A DNA stretch of 7,232 nt from NCBI GenBank assembly GCA_021783685.1, contig JAJXTQ010000095.1:1-7232 (forward strand). Reading direction: 5' to 3'. The number at the start of each line of letters is the position of its first letter. Position 1 is the first letter of the stretch. Below are positions 1 through 5,610 of the stretch, in pieces. The notes below the pieces were generated by a model. It was not told where the DNA came from, ran no database searches, and was given only the letters and a program-made list of their open reading frames with translations. Made by a program: the position numbers and the translations under genes. This stretch comes from Pseudomonadota bacterium (GTDB lineage: Bacteria > Pseudomonadota > Gammaproteobacteria > UBA5335).

Positions 1-5
1 GGGAT

Positions 6-515
6 TCAACGCTGGAGCGAGCGCTCGACCTCCTTGAGCGCCTGCACCTGCCGCCGCAGCTCGGCCAGCTCCTGGCTGGTCGCGCGCTCGCGGGCGCCCT
101 GCCGGTTGACGAGGGCAGCCTGCTTAAGCAATAAGGGCGCCAACACGGCGACGTCGGAGCCCTGCCAGTCCGGTTTGGCGTCGCAACCCTCGAGCAGCTT
201 CTCGTTCTCGGCGAACTCCAGATCACCGGCGAGATCGGGGCGCGTCAGCAACATCAGAATCTCGATCGCTCCCTCGCCGCATTCGTAGGTCTCGAGCTCC
301 TTGCGTCGTTGCCGGTAGATCTGCCGCGCATCGCGCGCGGGCATCGCACTCAGCCGGGCATAGCGCTCGACCCACGCGCGCATGGGCTTCTGGAAGCCGC
401 CCGTGGCAACCGGGACGATGATCGGCTGAACATAGTCGTTCCGCGACACCGCGGTGCAGCCCGCCAGAGCCGCCACCCACGCCAGGCATGCGATGCGAAA
501 GCGCCGCGCACTCAT
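6..515 (-). CDS. QseG/YfhG-like outer-membrane lipoprotein, partner of the adjacent sensor kinase
   Basis: This 169-residue protein begins with a basic n-region, a short hydrophobic stretch and a lipobox LAGC (residues 17-20), so Cys20 should be lipidated after signal peptidase II cleavage. The middle has no motif I can name, although it holds two further cysteines (in YECGEG and EGCDAK). The C-terminal ~30 residues are a charged heptad-like coiled coil ending in a VERSLQR tail. A small lipoprotein directly behind a QseE/GlrK-type kinase matches QseG (YfhG), which in enterobacteria works with the QseE kinase. I chose the ATG at 515 because it overlaps the kinase stop as ATGA, has a GGGGGA ribosome-binding site 8 bases upstream, and places the lipobox at a normal distance. 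An ATG at 551 would add 12 residues lying inside the kinase gene. Enterobacterial QseG is about 237 residues, so this version is short. The QseG assignment rests on context and architecture; lipoprotein status is firm. Confidence 0.72.
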   Translation of the reverse strand: MSARRFRIACLAWVAALAGCTAVSRNDYVQPIIVPVATGGFQKPMRAWVERYARLSAMPARDARQIYRQRRKELETYECGEGAIEILMLLTRPDLAGDLEFAENEKLLEGCDAKPDWQGSDVAVLAPLLLKQAALVNRQGARERATSQELAELRRQVQALKEVERSLQR

Positions 516-1960
516 GCCCGCGTTCCCCCGGGCAGTCGCAATCTCACCCACGCGCCCCGCTCAGCCGGCAACACTTCGATATCGCCGGCGTGGGCGCGGG
601 CGAATTCGCGCGCTATGGCCAGGCCGATGCCGGAACCTTTCACCACACTCCCTCCCGGGATCGCCGCCTTGCCCTGAAAAAATGCCTCGAATATCCGCTC
701 CCGCTCGTCCACGGGAATTCCCGGTCCCTCGTCACGCACGTCGATCCAGACCTCCTTGGCTTGCAGGCTACAGCTCACGAACAGTTGCCCTTCGCGCGGC
801 GAGAACTTGGCGGCGTTCGACAGCATGTTGTCGATGATGGTCCGCAACTTGCCCTCGTCGGCCACCACGCCGACCGCCTCGATCCGCGTTTCCAGGATCA
901 GCGCCTTGCTCAACAGGGCCGGCTTGTGGTCCTGCAGCAGGTCGTTCATCAGCCGCTTCAGGTCGACCGGGCGGGGATTCAGTGCCGGCCGGTGACTCTG
1001 CGACATGTTGAAATTGAGCATGTCCTCGATCAACTGCTGCAACTGGATGGCGTTGCGCGACAGGATGTCGAGGATCTCCCGCTGCGCCGTGTTGAGCGGC
1101 CCGGCGACATCGTCGGACAACAGCTGCGAGCCTTCCCGGATGGCACTCAGCGGCGTCTTGAGCTCATGGGAGACCTGTCGCAGGAACTGGGCTTTCTGTT
1201 CTTCCAGATCGATGAGTCGCTGCCGCAGCCAGTCGAGCCGTTGCCCCACCATGGTGATATCGCGGGGGCCGCGCAAGCGGATCGGCCGCGTGAACAAACC
1301 GTCGCCCAAGCCCTCGATCGCCCGGCGCAGTTCGCGCAACGGCTGACCGATGAGCAAGGTGAAAACGATTGCCGCCAGCACGGCCAAGGGGATCTGTATG
1401 GCCGCGATCCCGATGATGGCCCATCGCGACCGCTCGCTGCGCCGCTGGATCGACAGGACTTCCTGGCTGATGACGGCGCTGCCTTGGTCGAGGATACCTT
1501 GCGCCGCTTCCCGCAGCACGTCGAATTCGTGTGCGATCGCGGGGATATCGGCAGTCGACGCATCGGGCGAGCGGAGGCGCGCGGCGACATTGACCTCATG
1601 CGCCTGAAATGCGGCCAGCCGCGCCGCGAACTCGGGCGAGCGGGTCAGCGGCGCCAGCGCATCGGCGCTGGCCAGCAGCGCCTCCCGGGTGCGCAGATAG
1701 GACTGCATGAACACCGGATCGCCGACGGCGAGAAACTGCAGGGCGCTGCGTTCCATGATCGTCACCTGCTCCATCAGGACGCGGCCGTTCTGCGCGGCGC
1801 GCACCGAGTCGAAGACGGCGGTCCGCCCCTGAGCGAAGAGCACTTCGAGCGATCCGACCGCCATGAAAATCGCGAGGATCGGGGGAATCAGGACGACGAC
1901 ATAGCTGACCAGAATCAAGCGGAGTATGGAGCGAGGCCGATAGCGGAACACACGCTTCAC
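512..1960 (-). CDS. QseE/GlrK-like membrane sensor histidine kinase
   Basis: A 482-residue two-component sensor kinase of the inner membrane. Two transmembrane segments (about residues 13-36 and 182-205) flank a mostly helical periplasmic sensor region. A HAMP-like linker follows (206-258) and contains GPRDI and RLDWLRQRL, which resemble QseE/GlrK kinases. The dimerisation/phosphotransfer domain carries the H-box [12 protein letters not shown] with His265. The ATPase domain has an N-box (DNMLSNAAK, Asn378/Asn382), a G1 box (DEGPGI, 410-415), an F-like region (FEAFFQG) and a G2 box (GSGIGL, 442-447). All catalytic boxes are intact and the length is close to E. coli GlrK (about 475). The start is a GTG at 1960 that overlaps the ruvB stop as GTGA; a weak GGCGGA sits 9 bases upstream. 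The gene overlaps the lipoprotein gene by 4 bases. The response regulator is not in the window and is probably just beyond its left edge. Kinase function is certain; the QseE/GlrK subfamily is inferred from motifs plus the lipoprotein neighbour. Confidence 0.88.
   Translation of the reverse strand: MKRVFRYRPRSILRLILVSYVVVLIPPILAIFMAVGSLEVLFAQGRTAVFDSVRAAQNGRVLMEQVTIMERSALQFLAVGDPVFMQSYLRTREALLASADALAPLTRSPEFAARLAAFQAHEVNVAARLRSPDASTADIPAIAHEFDVLREAAQGILDQGSAVISQEVLSIQRRSERSRWAIIGIAAIQIPLAVLAAIVFTLLIGQPLRELRRAIEGLGDGLFTRPIRLRGPRDITMVGQRLDWLRQRLIDLEEQKAQFLRQVSHELKTPLSAIREGSQLLSDDVAGPLNTAQREILDILSRNAIQLQQLIEDMLNFNMSQSHRPALNPRPVDLKRLMNDLLQDHKPALLSKALILETRIEAVGVVADEGKLRTIIDNMLSNAAKFSPREGQLFVSCSLQAKEVWIDVRDEGPGIPVDERERIFEAFFQGKAAIPGGSVVKGSGIGLAIAREFARAHAGDIEVLPAERGAWVRLRLPGGTRA
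524..529 (-). promoter_or_regulatory. Ribosome-binding site of the lipoprotein gene
   Basis: GGGGGA on the minus strand lies 8 bases before the ATG at 515, inside the last codons of the kinase gene. It supports that start over the in-frame ATG at 551. Confidence 0.5.
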
Positions 1961-3006
1961 GTCGCATCGTCCGCCGCACCGAACAGCAGGTCCCCGCCCT
2001 CGCCCGCTGCCGGCCGGCCCCAGTGCCGCAAAGCGCGCGGGGTGGCGACGCGCCCGCGGGCGGTGCGCTGCAGGAAACCTTCCTGGATGAGGTAGGGCTC
2101 GATCACCTCCTCCAACGTGCCCTTGTCCTCGCCCAGGGCGGCCGCCAGGCTCTCGATGCCGACCGGACCACCATCGTAGCGCTCGATCAGACAGCTCAAC
2201 AGCTTGCGATCCTGCACATCCAGGCCATGGGCGTCGACCGCGAGCATGTCCAGCGCCGCGCGGGCGCTGGCCAGGTCCACCGTGCCGTCGCCCCGCACCT
2301 GAGCGTAGTCGCGCACCCGGCGCAGCAACCGGTTGGCGATGCGCGGGGTGCCGCGGGAGCGGCGCGCGATCTCCGCCGCCCCATCGGGCAGGACCGGGAC
2401 ACCGGACAACTGCGCCGAGCGCATCACGATGCGGGTCAGGTCCTCGGCATTGTAATATTCGAGCCGCTGCACGATGCCGAAGCGATCGCGCAGCGGCGAG
2501 CTGAGCAGACCCGCCCGCGTGGTCGCGCCGACGAGCGTGAACGGCGGCAGGTCGAGCTTGATCGAGCGCGCGGCCGGTCCCTCGCCGATGACGATGTCGA
2601 GCTGGTAATCCTCCAGCGCCGGATAGAGGATCTCCTCCACGGCCACGGGCAGTCGATGGATTTCGTCGACGAACAGCACGTCGCCGGCTTCCAGATGGGT
2701 CAGCAGCGCCGCCAGATCGCCCGGTCGTTCCAGCACGGGACCGGCGGTCTGGCGCAACCTCGCGCCCATCTCATGGGCGATGATGTGCGCCAGCGTGGTC
2801 TTGCCCAGTCCCGGCGGACCGAACAGCAGCACGTGATCCAGCGCCTCCCCACGTCCGCGGGCCGCGGCGATGAAGATTTCCATCTGGCTGCGCACGGCGG
2901 CCTGACCGACGTAATCGGCCAGCTGACGCGGGCGCAGGGCGCGGTCGATCGACTCCTCGCCGCCCTGCGGCGCCGGCGTGACCAGACGATCGCGTTCAAT
3001 CGGCAT
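1957..3006 (-). CDS. ruvB: Holliday junction branch migration ATPase RuvB
   Basis: RuvB is the AAA+ motor that assembles as hexameric rings on either side of RuvA-bound Holliday junctions and drives branch migration in recombinational repair. The 349 residues align throughout with the family. Visible are the N-terminal [11 protein letters not shown], Walker A GPPGLGKT (63-70), Walker B LFVDEIH (111-117), the [17 protein letters not shown] segment that includes the RuvA-contacting hairpin region, sensor 1 GATTRAG (160-166), the PLRDRF segment with the probable arginine finger Arg173, and sensor 2 [15 protein letters not shown] (219-233). The C-terminal winged-helix DNA-binding domain ends in [13 protein letters not shown] (303-315), followed by an acidic, glycine-rich tail slightly longer than in E. 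coli (336 residues). The ATG at 3006 lies 6 bases after the ruvA stop, with no strong Shine-Dalgarno, so translation may be coupled. The TGA is shared with the GTG start of the sensor kinase. Confidence 0.98.
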   Translation of the reverse strand: MPIERDRLVTPAPQGGEESIDRALRPRQLADYVGQAAVRSQMEIFIAAARGRGEALDHVLLFGPPGLGKTTLAHIIAHEMGARLRQTAGPVLERPGDLAALLTHLEAGDVLFVDEIHRLPVAVEEILYPALEDYQLDIVIGEGPAARSIKLDLPPFTLVGATTRAGLLSSPLRDRFGIVQRLEYYNAEDLTRIVMRSAQLSGVPVLPDGAAEIARRSRGTPRIANRLLRRVRDYAQVRGDGTVDLASARAALDMLAVDAHGLDVQDRKLLSCLIERYDGGPVGIESLAAALGEDKGTLEEVIEPYLIQEGFLQRTARGRVATPRALRHWGRPAAGEGGDLLFGAADDAT

Positions 3007-3012
3007 GGCGGC

Positions 3013-3606
3013 TCACTGGAAGGCCGAGCGCAGCGCGAGACGGATCAGCGTCTCGCTGTCGGTGATGGCCGGATCGAGCGATTGCAGGAGCTCGCGCGCC
3101 TCGTTGGTGCGATAGCCCAAGGCCACGAGCGCGGCATGGGCCTCATCGAAGGCGCCACGCGACGGGGCGGCCGTGCCCGCGGCGCCCGCGGGCAGCGCCA
3201 CCGGCACCGCGCCCACGCGGTCGCGCAGCTCCATCACCAGTCGCTCGGCCGTCTTGCGGCCCACGCCGGGCACGCGGGTCAGCGCCGCGGCATCGCCCCG
3301 CATCAGGCAGTCCTGCAACTGCACCGCCGGCATGGCCGACAGCAGCGCCAACGCCAGTTTGGCCCCCACGCCGTTGACGCGCAGCAGCGCGCGGAACAGC
3401 GCCCGTTCGCCCCGGTGCCCGAAACCATAGAGCTGCAGGGCGTCCTCGCGCGGGATCAGATGCGTCCACAGCAGCGCCGCCTGCCCGGATTCCGCTGCCT
3501 CCAGCAGTCCCGCGGGCACCTCGACCTCGTAGCCGACCCCGGCGACGTCGATCACGAGAAACGGCGGTGCCACCTCGATCACCTCCCCTCTCAGGCAGCC
3601 GATCAT
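3013..3606 (-). CDS. ruvA: Holliday junction DNA-binding protein RuvA
   Basis: RuvA binds the four-way junction as a tetramer and loads RuvB. The 197-residue product has the full three-domain plan. The N-terminal OB fold begins MIGCLRGEV and carries the acidic pin (REDA, Glu54-Asp55) that keeps duplex arms apart. Two helix-hairpin-helix motifs follow (LLRVNGVGAKLALALL, 74-89; LTRVPGVGRKTAERLVMEL, 109-127). A Pro/Ala/Gly-rich flexible linker (about 133-150) leads to the C-terminal RuvB-binding domain, with ALVALGYRTNEA (159-170). Length is near E. coli RuvA (203). The ATG at 3606 overlaps the ruvC TGA as ATGA, and GGAGG lies 6 bases upstream. The same frame stays open up to 4182, but that extension is only an out-of-frame reading of ruvC. 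The DNA for the linker contains a strong hairpin (see findings). Confidence 0.97.
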   Translation of the reverse strand: MIGCLRGEVIEVAPPFLVIDVAGVGYEVEVPAGLLEAAESGQAALLWTHLIPREDALQLYGFGHRGERALFRALLRVNGVGAKLALALLSAMPAVQLQDCLMRGDAAALTRVPGVGRKTAERLVMELRDRVGAVPVALPAGAAGTAAPSRGAFDEAHAALVALGYRTNEARELLQSLDPAITDSETLIRLALRSAFQ

Positions 3607-4112
3607 CCCCAGCCTCCGCCCGCCGAGCCCGCCGCGAGTCGACCGCGCTGATGGGCATGGCAGATCGCCAGCGCCAGCGCGTCCGCCGCATCGGCCGCCG
3701 GCGTGCCGCTCAGATTCAGCAATTGACGCACCATGTGCTGGACCTGCTCCTTGGTGGCCGCTCCCGTCCCGGTGACGGTCTGTTTCACCAGGCGCGGCGC
3801 ATATTCGGCAAGCGGCAGCGACGCCCGGCCGATCGCGCACAGGATCACGCCGCGCGCCTGCCCCAGCTTCAGCGCGCTGTCGACGTTGCGCATCACGAAC
3901 ACCCGTTCCAGGCTGACCTCCTGGGGTCGCGACTGGGCGATCAACTGCGCCAGCGCGTCGTCGAGTTCGGCCAGACGCGCCGCCATGTCGGCCTTGCCCA
4001 GACGGATGCAGCCGCTGTCGACATAACTCAGCCGCCCGCCCGTCTGCCGTTCCAGCACGCCGAACCCGGTGACGCGCGACCCCGGGTCGATCCCCAGAAT
4101 GCGGAGCGGCAC
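3603..4112 (-). CDS. ruvC: Holliday junction resolvase RuvC
   Basis: RuvC is the dimeric, metal-dependent endonuclease that cuts Holliday junctions symmetrically after RuvAB branch migration. The 169-residue protein has the RNase-H-like fold signature ILGIDPGSRVTGFGV at its N-terminus. The four acidic catalytic positions are all present: Asp9 (GIDPG), Glu69 (SLERVF), and Asp141 and Asp144 (AADAADALALAI). Conserved family segments SALKLGQARGV (79-89), VKQTVTGTG (109-117) and KEQVQHMVR (121-129) are intact. E. coli RuvC has 173 residues. The start is a GTG at 4112, giving MPLRILGIDPG, the usual family N-terminus; a nearby ATG at 4114 is out of frame. The upstream Shine-Dalgarno is weak (GGGG immediately before). 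yebC ends 17 bases upstream and ruvA overlaps the 3' end by 4 bases, so the three ruv genes are contiguous in the order C-A-B. Confidence 0.97.
   Translation of the reverse strand: MPLRILGIDPGSRVTGFGVLERQTGGRLSYVDSGCIRLGKADMAARLAELDDALAQLIAQSRPQEVSLERVFVMRNVDSALKLGQARGVILCAIGRASLPLAEYAPRLVKQTVTGTGAATKEQVQHMVRQLLNLSGTPAADAADALALAICHAHQRGRLAAGSAGGGWG
3613..3617 (-). promoter_or_regulatory. Ribosome-binding site of ruvA
   Basis: GGAGG on the minus strand, 6 bases before the ruvA ATG at 3606 and inside the ruvC 3' end. It decides this start over in-frame upstream codons and suggests efficient translation re-initiation at the ATGA overlap. Confidence 0.65.
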
Positions 4113-4129
4113 ATCCCCGGCACCGGCAT

Positions 4130-4867
4130 TCAGGCCAGCAGCTCCTCGGGGAAATCGGCATTGGAATAGACGTTCTGGACATCGTCCAGATCTTCCAGCC
4201 GCTCGAGCAGCTTGAACACGCTCATCGCGGCGTCGCCCTCCACACTCACCAGCGTGGCCGCCCGTTCGGTGACTTCCGCCGCCGCCGGTTCGAAGCCGGC
4301 CGCCCGCAGGCTCGACAAGGCCGCCTCGAACCCCTCGGGCGCGACCAGCACATCCACGGAATCGTCGGTGTTGCGCACGATGTCGTCGGCGCCGGCCTCG
4401 AGCGCCGCTTCCATGAGCGCGTCATCGTCCGTTCCGGGCGCGTAGGTGAGCACGCCGGTGCGGGTGAACAGATAGCCGACCGAGCCGTCGGCACCGAGAT
4501 TACCGCCCTGCTTGGTGAAGGCGTGCCGGACCTCGGCGACGGTGCGGTTGCGGTTGTCGGTCATGCATTCGACCAGCACCGCGACACCGCCGGGGCCATA
4601 GCCTTCATAGCGCACCTCTTCCAGCACCACGCCGTCCAGATCGCCGCTGCCGCGCTTGATGGCGCGCTCCACGGTATCGCGCGTCATGTTGGCGGTGAAC
4701 GCCTTGTCCATGGCCAGGCGCAACCGTGGATTGCTGGCCGGATCGGCCCCGCCGGCGCGGGCCGCGATGGTGATTTCCCGGATCAGCTTGGTGAAAAGTT
4801 TGCCGCGCCGCGCATCCTGAGCATTCTTGCGATGCTGGATGTTGGCCCATTTGCTATGTCCTGCCAT
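4130..4867 (-). CDS. yebC: YebC/PmpR family translation-associated or regulatory protein
   Basis: A cytosolic 245-residue protein, close in length to E. coli YebC (246). It has the family N-terminus [19 protein letters not shown], then [17 protein letters not shown] (21-37), [14 protein letters not shown] (60-73), YEGYGPGG (87-94), [19 protein letters not shown] (104-122), GSVGYLF (128-134) and a C-terminal VYSNADFP (233-240). The family was long labelled a probable transcriptional regulator; more recent work links YebC-type proteins to relief of ribosome stalling at proline-rich stretches. I cannot tell from sequence which role applies here. I chose the ATG at 4867 because it gives the canonical N-terminus; in-frame ATGs at 4894 and 4924 add residues without family resemblance, and the 4924 one lies across the hairpin. 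No strong Shine-Dalgarno is visible. The gene is followed 17 bases later by ruvC, a common arrangement in proteobacteria. Confidence 0.96.
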   Translation of the reverse strand: MAGHSKWANIQHRKNAQDARRGKLFTKLIREITIAARAGGADPASNPRLRLAMDKAFTANMTRDTVERAIKRGSGDLDGVVLEEVRYEGYGPGGVAVLVECMTDNRNRTVAEVRHAFTKQGGNLGADGSVGYLFTRTGVLTYAPGTDDDALMEAALEAGADDIVRNTDDSVDVLVAPEGFEAALSSLRAAGFEPAAAEVTERAATLVSVEGDAAMSVFKLLERLEDLDDVQNVYSNADFPEELLA

Positions 4868-4893
4868 CGATCGACCACTGTTGCCGTGAAACA

Positions 4894-4923
4894 TGGCCGG
4901 GGCCCGCAGAGGGGCCCCGGTCA
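4894..4923 (-). terminator. GC-rich hairpin after the yfaZ-like gene, weak terminator or attenuator ahead of yebC
   Basis: The core is a perfect 9-base-pair stem (GGGCCCCGG at 4912-4920 with CCGGGGCCC at 4897-4905) closed by a 6-base loop at 4906-4911. On the minus strand it starts only a few bases after the TGA at 4927-4929 of the yfaZ-like gene and is followed by ATGTTTCACGG, which has only three consecutive T residues. The position fits an intrinsic terminator for the yfaZ-like gene, but the U-tract is poor, so partial read-through into yebC is likely. It could also act as an mRNA 3'-end stabiliser. No clear separate yebC promoter is visible in the 59-base gap. Confidence 0.5.
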
Positions 4924-4926
4924 ACC

Positions 4927-5496
4927 TCAGAACGTGACGTTCAGCCCGAGCTGGGCGCCTTTCTGGAGATCCTGATCACCGGCATCTTCCAGTTCGACGC
5001 GGGTCAGGCGATAGCCCACATAGACGCGCGTCTCGTTCAGCACCTCGTATTCGATCCGGGCGGCGGCGTCCAGAAGCGATTTGCCCTCGCCGAAGGTCAG
5101 TACCTCGGGAGCATAGTTGAGCGCGAGCGCCAACCGGGCACGATTGAGGTCCGGCGGCGTGACGTACAGTTCGCCCGTCAACGCGAGGGCGCTGACATCC
5201 TCGTCCGGCTGGTCGAGCGACGCGCCATAGAGCGTCGCGCCCAGCGCACCTTCCACGCCCGTGGTATAGCCGCCGGCATCCCCGCGAACTTTCAGGCCGA
5301 GATGGATCAAATCACCCTCGTCCGTGTTGTGCAGCGCGCCGACTTCGGCCTTGAGCGTGCCGCCCGCTGCGGGCGCCACATCGCCTTCGTAGGCGGCGCG
5401 AAAGGCATCTTCGCCAACCGCCAGGTCCACGGTGTGGGCCGATACCGCCATGGGTGCCAGCAGGCCGATCAGGATGGAACGCGAAAACAACCGCAT
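4927..5496 (-). CDS. YfaZ-like outer membrane beta-barrel protein
   Basis: A 189-residue exported protein. The first 20 residues are a Sec signal peptide (basic RLFSR start, hydrophobic core, likely cleavage after VSA, before HTVDLAVG). The mature part alternates polar and hydrophobic residues in beta-strand patterns (for example [34 protein letters not shown]) and ends in LGLNVTF. The terminal Phe and alternating hydrophobics are the usual signal for the BAM outer-membrane assembly machinery. Overall length, the pattern of strands and phrases such as GELYVTPP and VYVGYR resemble the YfaZ family, whose function is not established. AGGGAG at 5504-5509 lies 7 bases before the ATG and supports the start. 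The gene is divergent from relA, and a hairpin follows its stop. Outer-membrane barrel is well supported; the YfaZ family name is from recognition without a database check. Confidence 0.75.
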   Translation of the reverse strand: MRLFSRSILIGLLAPMAVSAHTVDLAVGEDAFRAAYEGDVAPAAGGTLKAEVGALHNTDEGDLIHLGLKVRGDAGGYTTGVEGALGATLYGASLDQPDEDVSALALTGELYVTPPDLNRARLALALNYAPEVLTFGEGKSLLDAAARIEYEVLNETRVYVGYRLTRVELEDAGDQDLQKGAQLGLNVTF

Positions 5497-5503
5497 GAAA
5501 ACA

Positions 5504-5509
5504 CTCCCT
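5504..5509 (-). promoter_or_regulatory. Ribosome-binding site of the yfaZ-like gene
   Basis: AGGGAG on the minus strand, 7 bases before the ATG at 5496. It is the strongest Shine-Dalgarno in the window and fixes the start that gives a clean signal peptide. Confidence 0.7.
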
Positions 5510-5548
5510 TACCATTCACCAGCGACGCGGACGACCCGCAGGCCAAAC

Positions 5549-5560
5549 CGCCAAATGGCG
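5549..5560. repeat. Short inverted repeat, possible operator
   Basis: CGCCA (5549-5553) and TGGCG (5556-5560) form an inverted repeat around AA. Flanking AAA (5545-5547) and TTT (5561-5563) extend the symmetry if C5548 is bulged. It adjoins the shared -10-like stretch, where a repressor or activator could affect both divergent genes. The arms are short and chance cannot be excluded. Confidence 0.3.
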
Positions 5561-5610
5561 TTTATCATACCCGGATTGACCACCCGCCCACATCCGAAGG
5601 CGCAGGCACG

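Larger units (their letters stand above)
5497..5610. promoter_or_regulatory. Divergent promoter region between the yfaZ-like gene and relA
   Basis: These 114 non-coding bases must carry the start signals of two divergent genes. The least GC-rich stretch, TTTATCATAC at 5561-5570, offers a -10-like TATGAT on the minus strand (5569-5564) for the yfaZ-like gene and TATCAT on the plus strand (5563-5568) for relA. Neither has a good -35 at 16-18 bases. A TTGACC at 5576-5581 on the plus strand has no matching -10 downstream. An inverted repeat, CGCCA-AA-TGGCG (5549-5560), sits beside the -10-like stretch. GAAGG at 5596-5600 is the possible relA ribosome-binding site, 10 bases from its ATG. The region is certainly intergenic; the exact promoter elements are guesses. 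Confidence 0.45.

Noticed and set aside
2051..2062. Twelve-base perfect palindrome CGCCCGCGGGCG in ruvB
   Set aside because: It lies in conserved ruvB coding sequence and is only G and C; such palindromes are expected by chance in this composition.
488..2095. 535-codon open frame on the plus strand
   Set aside because: It is antisense to the sensor kinase, whose boxes are all intact. The translation is Arg/Gln/His/Asp-rich with no recognisable domain, typical of a mirror frame in high-GC DNA.
2023..3651. 542-codon open frame on the plus strand
   Set aside because: It is antisense to ruvB and ruvA, both unmistakable. Composition is again Arg/Gln/His-rich with low complexity.
3607..4182. Long N-terminal extension of ruvA through ruvC
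   Set aside because: The frame is open, but the extension is an out-of-frame translation of ruvC and part of yebC. The ATG at 3606 gives the canonical RuvA N-terminus with a good GGAGG site.
4868..4924. Nineteen extra N-terminal residues for YebC from the ATG at 4924
   Set aside because: The family starts at MAGHSKWAN. The extension spans the hairpin and has no family resemblance.
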